A stretch of DNA of 34,689 nucleotides from an uncultured Desulfuromonadales bacterium (GCA_903929485.1 CAIYUY010000039.1:1-34689), one strand, 5' to 3'. Shown: positions 15,776 through 25,643, counted from the stretch's first letter. The notes: generated by a model not told the origin, from the sequence alone. Translations and numbers: made by a program.

Positions 15776-16375
15776 TCAGGCCGGCAGGAGTTCTCGCAGC
15801 TCCGTCAACGTTTCCACGCAAATATCAGCCAGTTCCGGCCAGGCGAAACTTCCCGTACGATCCACATGAACCGTCGCCGCCCCGGCGTTCCGTCCTGTCT
15901 GCAGGTCAAAAAGATAATCTCCCACCATCACCAGCGCTTCAGGCACCGTCCCCCACAATTCCGATAGACGAAATAGCCCTTCCGGGTCCGGCTTGGGGGG
16001 AACACACCCTCGGCCAAGGATGCATTCCTCCGAAAAAAACTCTCCGATCCCCAGACACTCCAGGGTCTGACGGGCGACATCACGCGTGTTACGGGTCAGA
16101 ATGCCCAACCGCGTTTCCCGTCGGCGAAGTGCGGTAATGAGTTGCAGCATCCCCGGAGCCGGTTCGATTCGATCCAGAAGACCGGTCTCCAGTTCCACAA
16201 GTTTGTCGTGCAGCGGTTGGGCCTCCTCCTGGGAAAGAGACGCCAGATAGCCCAGGATATCTGTCCCCTTGGGAACACCCAAGGCGCGCCGGATGACCGA
16301 AAAGTCATGCACCGGCAGAGTAAGCGTGCCGTCCAAGTCAAACACCCAGTACTGCCGCGACAGGATAGTTTCCAT
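15776..16375 (-). CDS. HAD-superfamily phosphatase (phosphoglycolate phosphatase-like)
   Basis: A 199-residue haloacid-dehalogenase-type hydrolase. The four HAD motifs are visible: I, FDLDGTL (12-18) with the nucleophile and acid aspartates; II, LTRNT; III, the lysine in PPKPDP; IV, VGDYLFDLQTGRNAG. The cap between motifs I and II is small and helical (C1 type). Members of this group hydrolyse small phosphate esters such as phosphoglycolate; the substrate here cannot be told from sequence. The ATG is preceded by AACAGG, and the leader consists of a heptamer tandem repeat, so the promoter must lie within or beyond that repeat. Likely cotranscribed with the oxidoreductase downstream. Confidence 0.85.
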   Translation of the reverse strand: METILSRQYWVFDLDGTLTLPVHDFSVIRRALGVPKGTDILGYLASLSQEEAQPLHDKLVELETGLLDRIEPAPGMLQLITALRRRETRLGILTRNTRDVARQTLECLGIGEFFSEECILGRGCVPPKPDPEGLFRLSELWGTVPEALVMVGDYLFDLQTGRNAGAATVHVDRTGSFAWPELADICVETLTELRELLPA

Positions 16376-16394
16376 GTGATAAAACCTGTTCTAC

Positions 16395-16440
16395 GTTCTA
16401 GGTTCTAGGTTCTAGGTTCTAGGTTCTAGGTTCTAGGTTC
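16395..16440. repeat. GGTTCTA heptamer tandem array
   Basis: About 6.5 copies of the 7-bp unit GGTTCTA, 20 bases upstream of the HAD gene start. A diverged first copy (CTACGTTCTA) lies at the edge. Degenerate copies appear as an inverted repeat at 7685-7715. Confidence 0.9.
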
Positions 16441-16463
16441 CCCTTCGCCTTTCACCCTTGCCT

Positions 16464-16504
16464 TTCACCATTCACCATTCACCATTCACCATTCACCATT
16501 CACC
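16464..16504. repeat. TTCACCA heptamer tandem array
   Basis: Nearly six copies of the 7-bp unit TTCACCA, flanked on both sides by variants (TTTCACCCTTGCC and TTTCACCTTGCC). It sits 24 bases from the GGTTCTA array, in the divergent space between the HAD gene and hemH. Confidence 0.9.
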
Positions 16505-16668
16505 TTTCACCTTGCCTTCCCAGAGTAGACCGTATCTCCGGGAGTTGTCAAGAAAACAGCATTTGATCCTTGAACTATTCTTTTCTTTACCGTCAAACAG
16601 CTTATCTGATACCCTTGCTCTAGATTTCTCGGCGCTGGGCGCCGCATCACATCACCACCGAGGTCCCC

Positions 16669-17616
16669 ATGTCCCAACCCACCGCCGTCATTCTCCTCCA
16701 GATGGGAGGCCCCGACTCCCTCGACTCGGTAAAGCCGTTCCTGTTGAACCTCTTTACGGACAGGGATATTATCAAGATCGGTCCGGCGCTCCTCCAACCG
16801 CTTATCGCCCGCTTCATCGTGAGAAAACGAGCGCCAAAGGTACGGGGATATTACGAAAAAATCGGCGGCAAATCACCCATCCGGGAATTGACCCAGGAGC
16901 AGGCCCGGTCGCTGGAGGCGCGACTGGGGAGTGACTATCGCTGTTTCGTCGCCATGCGCTACTCCCGCCCCTCCACCCGGGATGCCCTGTTTGCGGCCGG
17001 GGAGGCGGGGTGCGACCGCGTCATCGCCCTTTCCCTCTACCCCCACTACTCCCGCGCCACCACCGGCTCCAGCATCAACGAACTGAAGCGGGTACAAGGG
17101 GCCTCCGCCGCTCCCCTGGCCGTCACGTTCATCGACCGGTTTTTTGATAACCCCCACTATATCGATGCTCTGGTGGAAAAAATCCGGGAAGGGTTGGCGC
17201 ATTTTGCCGATCCTTCAGGAGTGGATATCCTCTTTTCCGCCCACTCCCTCCCCCAGTCGTTCATCGACTCGGGTGATCCCTACCTTGCCCATATTCAGGA
17301 AACCGTGCGACTGGTGGTGGCGCGTCTGGGAAAAGTGAACCATTACCTGGCGTTCCAATCACGGGCCGGGCCGGTGAAGTGGCTGGAACCGTCCACAGAG
17401 GCGATGCTGAAGGAACGGGCGGAAGCGGGATGCAAACAGATGCTCATGGTCCCCCTCTCCTTCGTCTCCGACCACATCGAAACCCTGTACGAGGTTGATA
17501 TCCAATACGGAGAAGAGGCCGCGGCGCTGGGAATCACGGAGTTCCGTCGCTCGCCGTCCCTCAACTCGTCGCCCCTCTTCATCGACTGTCTGGCGGCGCT
17601 GGTGAAGGAGGCTTAA
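16669..17616 (+). CDS. hemH: Ferrochelatase
   Basis: Ferrochelatase inserts ferrous iron into protoporphyrin IX (or coproporphyrin III in some lineages), the final chelation step of haem synthesis. The 315-residue length is normal. Seen are the N-terminal [19 protein letters not shown] followed by NLFTD, the [12 protein letters not shown] loop, MRYSRP, the catalytic H192 in [10 protein letters not shown], the [14 protein letters not shown] substrate loop and E271 in [16 protein letters not shown]. No C-terminal [2Fe-2S] cysteine set is present. The ATG is preceded only by GAGG close by. It is a single gene with its own upstream region, consistent with a cytochrome-rich lifestyle but not proof of it. 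Confidence 0.95.
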   Translation: MSQPTAVILLQMGGPDSLDSVKPFLLNLFTDRDIIKIGPALLQPLIARFIVRKRAPKVRGYYEKIGGKSPIRELTQEQARSLEARLGSDYRCFVAMRYSRPSTRDALFAAGEAGCDRVIALSLYPHYSRATTGSSINELKRVQGASAAPLAVTFIDRFFDNPHYIDALVEKIREGLAHFADPSGVDILFSAHSLPQSFIDSGDPYLAHIQETVRLVVARLGKVNHYLAFQSRAGPVKWLEPSTEAMLKERAEAGCKQMLMVPLSFVSDHIETLYEVDIQYGEEAAALGITEFRRSPSLNSSPLFIDCLAALVKEA

Positions 17617-17633
17617 CCCTCTAAAAAAACCGT

Positions 17634-17783
17634 CACCACAGAGTCACGGAGAACACAGAGAAACTATTAAATAAAACAGATAAATATCCATCACCTCGGA
17701 GCTGAATCCAAGTTCAGTGCTAATAATTCCATAATAAACAGGTTTGTCGCTATTTTATCTCTGTGCTCCGTGACTCTGTGGTG
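17634..17783. mobile_element. 150-bp inverted-repeat element after hemH
   Basis: The ends (17634-17661 and 17758-17783) are near-complementary: CACCACAGAGTCACGGAG then ACACAGAGA, against TCTCTGTG then CTCCGTGACTCTGTGGTG. The 96-base AT-rich interior has no ORF. Sequences of the CACAGAGTCACGGAG kind recur as dispersed repeats in many bacterial genomes. MITE-like; no clear target duplication. Confidence 0.65.
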
Positions 17784-17817
17784 AACTGCTTTTTCTCTCC
17801 GGCCCCGAGGAGTACGC

Positions 17818-18609
17818 ATGGTCGCTACGGGAATCTCCCGCTGCTTGACATTTCTGGCTGAATCGCTCCTCTTCCCGTCATACTCGGCACGCAAGAGGCT
17901 GGCCTTCCGGTATCTCCATGGCTCCGGCCTGGAAATCGGCGCCTTGCAGCATCCGCTGGAGACGCCGCCTGGGGTGATCGTCCGGTACGTGGATCAGGTG
18001 AACCGTGAGGAGAATATCCGGCGCTACCCACATCTGGACGGCGCCCGGATCGTGGAGAACGACCATCTCGATGACGGCTTCGCGCTGACGACCATCCCCT
18101 CTGAATCCCAGGATTTCGTCATCGCCAATCACCTCCTGGAACATGCTCCCAATCCGCTGCAGGCCCTGATGAACTGGCGCAGAATCTTGAAAGGGAACGG
18201 AACGATCCTCATAACCCTCCCCAACGGCGCCAGAAACTTTGACCGGGGACGCGGAGTCACCTCTCTGGCGCATCTCGCACAAGATTACGATTTGGTTAAA
18301 AGCGACGACCTGGAGCAATTTACCCGGCGTAACCGGGAGCACTACAAGGAATTCGTGGAGATTTCCATCCCCAATCTGAACCGGATGCGGCAGAGGCGCC
18401 CCATGACGCCGGAGCGGCAACAGGAATACCTGGAAGAACTGGTCAGGGAACAATCCACCGATCCCCACTTCCATGTATTCACCAGGAGATCAATGATCAG
18501 AGTATTCTCTCATCTGGTTACCGTTCTTGCACCTGATTTGTCTCTACGGGAAATCGTCCGTTCACGCTTGGGTCAGGAGTATGTCATTATTCTGAAAAAA
18601 CTGGGGTGA
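17818..18609 (+). CDS. Class I SAM-dependent methyltransferase
   Basis: A 263-residue predicted methyltransferase of the Methyltransf_11 type. The SAM-binding first strand is GLEIGALQHPLETP (about 37-50), followed by an acidic strand end VRYVDQVNREE and the post-II/IV region DFVIANHLLEHAPNPLQAL, with motif RILKGNGTILITLPN. The C-terminal half has a helical region rich in charged residues (PERQQEYLEELVREQSTDPH). Such proteins are often found with glycan or lipid modification genes; no such neighbour occurs here, so the substrate is open. The ATG lies behind a CCCGAGGAGTACGC site. Its TGA overlaps a GTG of the next gene, suggesting cotranscription. Confidence 0.85.
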   Translation: MVATGISRCLTFLAESLLFPSYSARKRLAFRYLHGSGLEIGALQHPLETPPGVIVRYVDQVNREENIRRYPHLDGARIVENDHLDDGFALTTIPSESQDFVIANHLLEHAPNPLQALMNWRRILKGNGTILITLPNGARNFDRGRGVTSLAHLAQDYDLVKSDDLEQFTRRNREHYKEFVEISIPNLNRMRQRRPMTPERQQEYLEELVREQSTDPHFHVFTRRSMIRVFSHLVTVLAPDLSLREIVRSRLGQEYVIILKKLG

Positions 18610-18626
18610 TTGCCCCACGGAGGATC

Positions 18627-19709
18627 ATGGTGGAACAAAAAGCGGAACAGATCGAAAACCTGGCGGCCCTGACCATCGTCACCCTGTTGGCAGTGGGAAG
18701 CTTTTTCATTATTCGCCCCTTTCTCCCCGCCGCCCTCTGGGCGATCATCTTCGCCGTCTCCGGCTGGCCGCTCTTCACCCGGATCGAAAAGCGGCTGGGG
18801 GGACGGAGCACTGTCGCCGCGGCCCTTGTCACACTCCTTTTTCTTCTCCTCTTCATCATCCCCATCACCTTCATCGGAGTGAAACTGGCTGATCAGTCGT
18901 CCCTCGTGACGACGTTCATACAAAAAATGCTCCACACCGGCCTTCCCGCCTCCCCCCACTGGGTCGGCGCTCTCCCGCTGGTGGGGAGCCGCCTGACGGA
19001 ACAGTGGAATACCTTGGCGTCCCACACTCCCGACCTGGTCGCCACAATCGCACCACACCTGAAGTCGGTCGGCTCTCTGATCATCAGCGCCGGAACCGGT
19101 ATCGGCATGACCATCGCCATGCTCTGCTTGAGCATGATGATCCTCTTCTTCCTCCTGAAGGAGGGACGAACCATCGCCGCAAGCCTGGAGCGGATACTCT
19201 TCCGCGTGGGAGGCGCCAAGGGATGCAGGCTTCTTCATCTGGCCGGCGCCACCATGAGTTCGGTGGTCTACGGCATCCTGGGGGCGGCATTGGCCCAGGG
19301 AGCGCTGGCGACCTTCGGTTTCTGGCTTGCCAATGTTCCGGGGTGGCTCTTCTTGGGCCTTGCCGTGGGGGGAGTGGCGCTCATCCCCATCGGCCTGACG
19401 GCCCTGCTCATGTTTCCCGCGGCGGGGTGGCTTTTCTACTCCGGTGAGACCGGGTGGGGGATCTTCATGCTGATTTGGTCCGTCGTCGTCGTCAACATCG
19501 ACAGCTACATCAGGCCGGTGGTCATCAGCAAGGGGTCCAATCTTCCCTTCATAATCGTCTTTCTGGGGATACTGGGCGGGATCGCCACCGGCGGCATCCT
19601 CGGCCTCTTCATCGGCGCCACGGTGTTGGGACTGTTTTACACCCTGCTCATGGAGTGGGGTGAAGGGGACGCAGCTGTCGCCGCGGCGCCGGAACAGGAA
19701 AAGAGGTGA
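18627..19709 (+). CDS. AI-2E family (YdiK/TqsA-like) integral membrane transporter
   Basis: A polytopic inner-membrane protein of about 360 residues from the AI-2E transporter family, whose members export or take up varied small molecules; the autoinducer link applies only to some. Hydrophobic segments are seen near the N-terminus (NLAALTIVTLLAVGSFFIIR, LWAIIFAVSGWPLF), then LVTLLFLLLFIIPITFIGVK, then the central MTIAMLCLSMMILFFLLKEG, and a C-terminal set (FLGLAVGGVALIPIGLTALL, then FIIVFLGILGGIATGGILGL). The family signature YIRPVVISKGSNLPF is present. The ATG at 18627 lies very close to GGAGG; a GTG at 18630 fits the spacing better, and a GTG at 18606 overlapping the previous stop is also possible. 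Confidence 0.85.
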   Translation: MVEQKAEQIENLAALTIVTLLAVGSFFIIRPFLPAALWAIIFAVSGWPLFTRIEKRLGGRSTVAAALVTLLFLLLFIIPITFIGVKLADQSSLVTTFIQKMLHTGLPASPHWVGALPLVGSRLTEQWNTLASHTPDLVATIAPHLKSVGSLIISAGTGIGMTIAMLCLSMMILFFLLKEGRTIAASLERILFRVGGAKGCRLLHLAGATMSSVVYGILGAALAQGALATFGFWLANVPGWLFLGLAVGGVALIPIGLTALLMFPAAGWLFYSGETGWGIFMLIWSVVVVNIDSYIRPVVISKGSNLPFIIVFLGILGGIATGGILGLFIGATVLGLFYTLLMEWGEGDAAVAAAPEQEKR

Positions 19710-19761
19710 CTCAAAACTCCAGCTCTATCCGTTCTACCGCTACCTGTGAGAGTACCTTGCC

Positions 19762-21528
19762 ATGCCGCTTATCCTTCGCTTGAACATTATCTCCCTGGCA
19801 CTCTTCGTCCTTGCGGGTTCCCCCTCCCCCCTCCGTGCAGCGGAATCGGTGAAGGTACGGGTAGAGGGTATCCAGGGGGAGCTCCTGCAGAACGTCAAGG
19901 CGCTCCTCGCCCCCCCTGACGCTCTGCTCCAAAACGATGGGGTGGATAAACTCTGGCTGGAGTATTATGCGGCCCAAGCCGAGACAAAAACCCGGACGGC
20001 CCTGGAACCTTTCGGCTATTACCACGCTACGGTGACCGCCACGCTCACCGGCACTGAACAGGACGGCTTCATACTGAACGTTACCGTGGCGCCGGGGGCG
20101 CCGGTACGCCTGTCTCAGGTACAGATAGAGCTGCGGGGATCGGGGAGTTCCGAGGAGAGCCTGACGGCTCTTGTGGCGGACTTTCCCCTCAAGGCTGGAG
20201 AGCTGCTCCTCCACCGGAGATATGAGAAGGGTAAGGAGGAACTCCTGTCGCGGGCGCAGAGCCTGGGGTACCTGGACGCCGTCTACACCACCCACGAAGT
20301 CCGGGTAACTACCGCCACCAAAACCGCGCGGATCACACTGCTGCTTCAGACCGGCCATCGGTACCGATTCGGCCAAGTGACCTTCCAGGGGGCTCCCCTA
20401 CACCCGGATAATCTGCTCCGACGCTATCTCTCCTTCAAGAGCGGCGCCCCCTTCTCCTATGACAAATTGGGGAAGAGTCACTCCAATCTTTCCGGCAGCG
20501 GTTACTTCAAGGAGGTCACACTCATCCCGCTCAAGGATGAGGCCGTTGACTATGAGGTTCCGGTGCGTGTTCGGCTGACTCCCGCCCCGGGACGAACGAT
20601 CAGACCGGGAGTCGGCTACGGCACCGACACCGGTTTCCGGGGATCCCTCAGCTACAAGGCACTGAACCTGTTCCAGCTGGGGCACCTCCTGACCGTGGAG
20701 GGAACGGCGTCCGAGAACTTCCAGGGGATTGCCGGCCGCTACGTCATACCCAGCCCCGATAGCCTGAAGAGCTTGACCGGATTCCAGGCCAACCTCCAGC
20801 GGGAAGAGGTGACCTCCTACCTCAGTACACTGGTAGCCCTGGAAGCCAACAGAAGTCAGGGCTTCGGCAGCGGTCTCCTGGGGACAGCTTATCTCAGGCT
20901 CCAGTACGAGCAATTTACCGTCGGGTTGCAGGACTCCTCCGCCCGCCTCGTAATGCCGGGGCTCCGTTTCTCCGGACGGAGGTACGACAGCATCACCCGT
21001 CCCACCAGCGGATATGAGTACGGTTTTGAATTGCGAGGCACTCATCGACTCCTTGGCTCGGATACCGGTTTTATCCAGGCCATCGGCGAAGGGACTCACC
21101 TGATGCCGCTCCCCGGTCGCCTCACCCTGGGAACCCGGGGAAAGATCGGAGCGACCTGGCAGGATGATCCCCTGGCGGCGCTCCCGGCATCGCTCCGATT
21201 TTTCACCGGCGGCGACACCACTGTCCGCGGGTACGCCTACAAGTCTCTGGGAACCAAGGACGCTCTGGGTGTGGTCATCGGCGGCAGAAACCTCGTCCAG
21301 GGGAGCATGGAGCTGGAGCGCGCCATCTTGGACAGTTGGGGAATATCCCTCTTCTACGACCTGGGAAACGCTTTTCAGTCATTTACCGACTTCCGCCTTT
21401 ACCAGGGGGCCGGGATCGCTCTCCACTATTACACCAGGGTGGGGGGGCTGAATCTCAGTCTTGCCCGGCAACTGGGGGTCGACGATCCCGGTTTCAGGCT
21501 CCATTTCACTATCGGGTTCCAGCCATGA
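19762..21528 (+). CDS. tamA: Translocation and assembly module outer-membrane subunit TamA
   Basis: TamA is an Omp85-family outer-membrane barrel that works with TamB in assembling outer-membrane proteins and in envelope lipid homeostasis. The 588-residue protein has a signal peptide (about 1-26, ending SPLRAAES), three POTRA-like repeats (about 28-95, 110-185, 190-265; the third contains YRFGQVTFQGAPLHPDNLLR) and a C-terminal 16-strand-type barrel. The barrel carries the TamA/BamA loop motif FFTGGDTTVRGYAYKSLG. Length and layout match E. coli TamA (577 residues). The C-terminal residues are FTIGFQP, not a terminal phenylalanine. Its stop overlaps the tamB start (ATGA), so the two products are translationally coupled. 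Confidence 0.92.
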   Translation: MPLILRLNIISLALFVLAGSPSPLRAAESVKVRVEGIQGELLQNVKALLAPPDALLQNDGVDKLWLEYYAAQAETKTRTALEPFGYYHATVTATLTGTEQDGFILNVTVAPGAPVRLSQVQIELRGSGSSEESLTALVADFPLKAGELLLHRRYEKGKEELLSRAQSLGYLDAVYTTHEVRVTTATKTARITLLLQTGHRYRFGQVTFQGAPLHPDNLLRRYLSFKSGAPFSYDKLGKSHSNLSGSGYFKEVTLIPLKDEAVDYEVPVRVRLTPAPGRTIRPGVGYGTDTGFRGSLSYKALNLFQLGHLLTVEGTASENFQGIAGRYVIPSPDSLKSLTGFQANLQREEVTSYLSTLVALEANRSQGFGSGLLGTAYLRLQYEQFTVGLQDSSARLVMPGLRFSGRRYDSITRPTSGYEYGFELRGTHRLLGSDTGFIQAIGEGTHLMPLPGRLTLGTRGKIGATWQDDPLAALPASLRFFTGGDTTVRGYAYKSLGTKDALGVVIGGRNLVQGSMELERAILDSWGISLFYDLGNAFQSFTDFRLYQGAGIALHYYTRVGGLNLSLARQLGVDDPGFRLHFTIGFQP

Positions 21529-24500
21529 AGCGGATCATCCTCTACGGTAGCCTGGCCCTGATTCTGGGGGGAATCCTTGCCGTCCTGAGTGCCGGAAGCC
21601 GGCTATTGGGCTCCCCCCAGGGAGTCCGGTGGCTGCTCGGGGAACTCTCCCAACGGACGGACGTGAAGATCCATGCCCGATCCATAACCGGGGGGATGAG
21701 GAAGGGAGTCAGGATGGAGGGGGTGACGATCCGCTGGCCCCTGGGAGAGGCAACCGTGAAGGAGATCCGCCTCCGCTGCCAACCGCTCCTGCTTCCCTTC
21801 GGACAGCTGGCCGTTGAGGAATTGTCACTCCACGGAGTCCGCATCCAAGACAACCGGCCTGACAGCGGGAAGCCCCCAGAGCTAACCTGGCCGGAGCTCA
21901 CCGGGGCTTACACCAGGCTGAACGCCTGGATCGACCGCCTGGAACTGGACGATCTGGAGTATCGGCGGCCGGCCGAACCTCCGGTGGCAATCACGAGGTT
22001 CTCCGCCGCAGTGGAGTGGCGCCATTTTGCCCTCACGGCAACGACTCTGGAGTTGGTTGTCCCGGCGGGACAGGTCACCGGGATGATTACCGCCGGTTTC
22101 GGACGCCCCACGCTTGCCGCGAACATCACCATGACCCCCGGCGCCGCTACCCCCGTATCTCCTGCGGCGGGGTTTTCCAGGTTCCAGCTCCGCACCCGGC
22201 TCTTTCCCGGAAACTCCCCCCACCTCCTTGCCGGTCCGCTTACTCTCACCGCATTCCGCGATTCCCGAAAGGTTCTGGAACTCACCGGCGACATCCTCAC
22301 CACCCGTAACGCCTTAAATCTACGGGGGGTAAACCTTATCCGCACAGGTCAACGGGGTACAATTCGGGGAGACGGGGAGGTCATCCTCACCCCAAAGGAA
22401 CCTCGTGGAAGATTAACCCTCCGGGTGAGCGATTTGGATCTTGCCGCGGAAATCGGAACGGCCACGAACCTCACGGGAACCCTCACCCTCCAGGGAACCG
22501 CCATCCGCTACGCCGGACGGTTCGATTTGGACAACCAAGGGGAAACATGGCGAACAGCGCGACTCACCGGGAGTTTCTCGGGGAATGACCAGGATATGAT
22601 CTTCTCGGGGCTGACCGGCCACCTCCTGGGGGGGAGAATGAAGGGAGAGCTTCGGTTGGGCTGGAAGGAGGGGATTGTCCTGACCGGCTCTCTCCGGGGT
22701 GATAAGCTGGATCCGGCCCGGATGGCTCCGGAGTGGAACGGGGTGGTGAACCTGGAGCTGCAGGGGAGCGCCACCTGGCCGAAAGCCGGACCGCGCAGCG
22801 TCACTTGCTCCGGCCGACTCCTGAGCAGTCGTCTCCGGGGTCGCCCCCTGGCCGGTGAGATCTTCGCCCATGCCGCGGGCGACACCCTCCGGATAGAGCG
22901 TCTGCTTCTGGCTGGAGACGGCTTTCATCTCCGTGCGGCCGGCGATCCGCGCCAACAGCTGAAGGTGGCGGCAAAAATTACCGACCTCTCCGGAGTCGTC
23001 CCCGGGACCGGCGGCGAGCTGGATCTCACCGGGTGGCTGCGCCACACCGCCGGACGGACGGCCGGATCATTTACCGGCCATGGCCGGGAGCTGAGAGGGG
23101 GTAGGGTGCGAATCGGGTCCGCCCAGCTGGCTGCTCGTGTTGATACGACACCCGGCTTCCCCCTGGAAGTCACGGCCCGGATGACGAAGGTCACCTGCAA
23201 CCGGCTCCACGCCGACCACGTCTCCCTGATGCTCCAGGGGTCTCCCGAGCGTCATACCCTGAAGCTGGCGCTGAATTCGGCGGGGGCCGAGATCACCGTT
23301 GTTGCTGCCGGAGGGTACGACGGTCGGGCAACCTGGCTGGGGGAAATCACAGCTCTCTCCGGGAGGGACCGTGTCGGCCCCTGGAAGCTGGCGTCTCCGG
23401 CCAAACTCACCGTCTCACCGGAGACGCTCTCCCTCTCCCCCCTACGCCTTACCGGCATCGGCACGGGGGAGTTGGATCTGACGGGCCGAATCTTGTTCGC
23501 ACCCATCAGGGGGGAACTCCGGGCCGCCTGGAACGCTCTTGACCTCAGCCGGGGAGAGGAGTGGTTATCGGGTGTCCGGCTCTCCGGAACAACTTCCGGC
23601 GCCATCCGGATGGAGAGTCCTACCGGTGAAGGGGTGAAACTGGCAACCAGGATTAACGCCGTCGGCGTAGTGGCCACGGCCGACCGTACGGTCACGGTAC
23701 GACAGGCATCCCTGGAGCTGGAGGGGGACGAGAAGGGTATCCGCTCCTCCCTGGATTTCGCCACTGCCGAGGGAATCGGGCTCCATGGCCGGTTTACCTC
23801 ACCGCTCCCGGCCCGCCGGCAGATCCCCCAACAGGGGCTACTGAACGCCACCTGGGAAGGGGTAGATCTTGCCCTCCTCCGCCGGCACCTTCCCCCGGAC
23901 CTGGAGCTGAGCGGCGCCCTCTCGGGAAAGATGAACGGAAATCTCCTCCCCCATGAGCGTCTCGACCTGACAGGTACCGCCACCCTGAACGACGGCGCCG
24001 CACGGTGGCGCAGCGGCAGGGGGGAGCTCTCCGCCAAGATCGGGAAGGGTGACCTCTCCTGGAGTTGGCGGGGGGAAACGCTGAACGCCGCGGCGAGCCT
24101 GACCCTGGCCGAGCACGGAAAGGCGACCGCTGACGTTACCCTTCCGCTCCCGGCGCGGCTGACGACCCGACTGGATAGGGAAGCGCCATTTTGGGGGAGC
24201 CTGAAGGGGGAATTTCACGAAAAAGGTCTTCTCACGACCCTCCTCCCGGGGCTGTTGCAGGAAAGCAACGGCGACGTGGCGGTTGATCTCCAAGCCAAGG
24301 GTTCCTGGCGGAAACCGAGCCTGACGGGACGGCTGGAGCTGTCCAAGGCGGGAGCCTACCTCCCCTCTGCCGGCGTCACCCTGAAGGAGTTGCGGCTGGT
24401 CGCATCCCTGGAACGTGACCAGCTCACGGTGGAGCAGTTCACTATCTCCTCGGGAGGGGGGAGAGTAGAAGGAAACGCCTTCGTCCTCCTTGCCGGGTAT

Positions 24501-25529
24501 AAGGTCATTGGGTATAAGGGGAGCATCAAGGGTGAAAAATTTCAGGTCGTCCACCTCCCCGATTTTCAGGCGCTGGCGTCTCCCGACATTACCTTTGAGG
24601 GGAGTCCGGAAAAACTGACGATCCGGGGAAGCGTCAGGATACCGGAACTGCTGGCCAAGGGGAGTGACCGGACCACCGTAGTTCGGCCCAGCAGCGACGT
24701 GATCGTGGATCGCGGCGTGAGAGATGACGGAGGGATGAAGGGGGGGCCGGCGCTGGATATCCGGATCAGGACGGAACTGGGTGACCGGGTCTTCCTCAAG
24801 GAAGCAGGACTGGACGCCAAACTTGAAGGAGGGGTGGAGGTGACGCTCCGCGACGGAGAGAGGTTGAAGGGGAGCGGTGAAATCCGGGTAGCCAAGGGGC
24901 GTTACAGCAGCTATGGTGTCACACTGGATGTGAAGCAGGGGAGAGCCGTCTTTGCCGGCGGGTCGGTGGAACAACCGACTCTCGATATACTGGCGCTCCG
25001 TGAAATCGGCGACGTCAAGGCCGGTGTCACCGTCCGGGGAACCCCCGGGGCGCCGGTGGTCAGACTTTACTCCGACCCGGCCATGCCGGATGTGGATATC
25101 CTCTCGCTGGTCGTCCTGGGGCGAAAGCTCAACGACTCCGAAGAGAAAAGTGATCTCCTCATGAAAGCAACATCGTTCCTGGCATCAAGAGGGGAGTCGA
25201 TCTACCTCCAGGAGCAGATCAAGAGCCGCTTGGGAATCGATACCTTTGAGGTCACCACAGCGAAGCAGCAGACGTCCAACTATACGAAGATCGAATCGAG
25301 CCTGCTGGATACGGGGCAGAAGAGCGCCACCGGCAGTATCGCCGAAAGCACGCTTCAGGTGGGGAAATACCTGACACCGAAACTCTATTTCAGTTACGGC
25401 TGGTCGCTCTTCAACGACAGCCACGTCTTCACTGTCCGCTACAACCTCACGAAGCAATGGGAGATCGAGACTCGCGGCAGCACCGAAGCTACGGGGGGGG
25501 ACATTTTCTACCGGATCGAGTTTGACTGA
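21525..25529 (+). CDS. tamB: Translocation and assembly module inner-membrane subunit TamB
   Basis: TamB is a long beta-taco (AsmA/VPS13-like) protein anchored in the inner membrane that spans the periplasm to TamA. The chosen ATG overlaps the tamA stop; a 1334-residue protein results, similar to E. coli TamB (1259). A single N-terminal transmembrane helix (IILYGSLALILGGILAVLSA) is followed by over 1000 residues of repetitive, amphipathic strands. The C-terminal DUF490/TamB domain is clear: GVTVRGTPGAPVVRLYSDPA, MPDVDILSLVVLGR, then LGIDTFEV, VGKYLTPKLYFSYG and the last residues YRIEFD. A hydrophobic groove of this kind is thought to move phospholipids between membranes. Confidence 0.93.
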   Translation: MKRIILYGSLALILGGILAVLSAGSRLLGSPQGVRWLLGELSQRTDVKIHARSITGGMRKGVRMEGVTIRWPLGEATVKEIRLRCQPLLLPFGQLAVEELSLHGVRIQDNRPDSGKPPELTWPELTGAYTRLNAWIDRLELDDLEYRRPAEPPVAITRFSAAVEWRHFALTATTLELVVPAGQVTGMITAGFGRPTLAANITMTPGAATPVSPAAGFSRFQLRTRLFPGNSPHLLAGPLTLTAFRDSRKVLELTGDILTTRNALNLRGVNLIRTGQRGTIRGDGEVILTPKEPRGRLTLRVSDLDLAAEIGTATNLTGTLTLQGTAIRYAGRFDLDNQGETWRTARLTGSFSGNDQDMIFSGLTGHLLGGRMKGELRLGWKEGIVLTGSLRGDKLDPARMAPEWNGVVNLELQGSATWPKAGPRSVTCSGRLLSSRLRGRPLAGEIFAHAAGDTLRIERLLLAGDGFHLRAAGDPRQQLKVAAKITDLSGVVPGTGGELDLTGWLRHTAGRTAGSFTGHGRELRGGRVRIGSAQLAARVDTTPGFPLEVTARMTKVTCNRLHADHVSLMLQGSPERHTLKLALNSAGAEITVVAAGGYDGRATWLGEITALSGRDRVGPWKLASPAKLTVSPETLSLSPLRLTGIGTGELDLTGRILFAPIRGELRAAWNALDLSRGEEWLSGVRLSGTTSGAIRMESPTGEGVKLATRINAVGVVATADRTVTVRQASLELEGDEKGIRSSLDFATAEGIGLHGRFTSPLPARRQIPQQGLLNATWEGVDLALLRRHLPPDLELSGALSGKMNGNLLPHERLDLTGTATLNDGAARWRSGRGELSAKIGKGDLSWSWRGETLNAAASLTLAEHGKATADVTLPLPARLTTRLDREAPFWGSLKGEFHEKGLLTTLLPGLLQESNGDVAVDLQAKGSWRKPSLTGRLELSKAGAYLPSAGVTLKELRLVASLERDQLTVEQFTISSGGGRVEGNAFVLLAGYKVIGYKGSIKGEKFQVVHLPDFQALASPDITFEGSPEKLTIRGSVRIPELLAKGSDRTTVVRPSSDVIVDRGVRDDGGMKGGPALDIRIRTELGDRVFLKEAGLDAKLEGGVEVTLRDGERLKGSGEIRVAKGRYSSYGVTLDVKQGRAVFAGGSVEQPTLDILALREIGDVKAGVTVRGTPGAPVVRLYSDPAMPDVDILSLVVLGRKLNDSEEKSDLLMKATSFLASRGESIYLQEQIKSRLGIDTFEVTTAKQQTSNYTKIESSLLDTGQKSATGSIAESTLQVGKYLTPKLYFSYGWSLFNDSHVFTVRYNLTKQWEIETRGSTEATGGDIFYRIEFD

Positions 25530-25643
25530 GAACGTTACAACTCCCGGGTGATCCCCCTTGATGTTTTCCAGCGCGATGCCTATACTTATGTCCGGAGAAT
25601 GCACGCCACGGGCTGACCGGAAAAGGCGCGAAGGAGAACAACG

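Noticed and set aside
23838-24974. A 378-codon antisense frame within tamB
   Set aside because: No family motif, and it lies entirely opposite a well-supported TamB coding region in GC-rich DNA.
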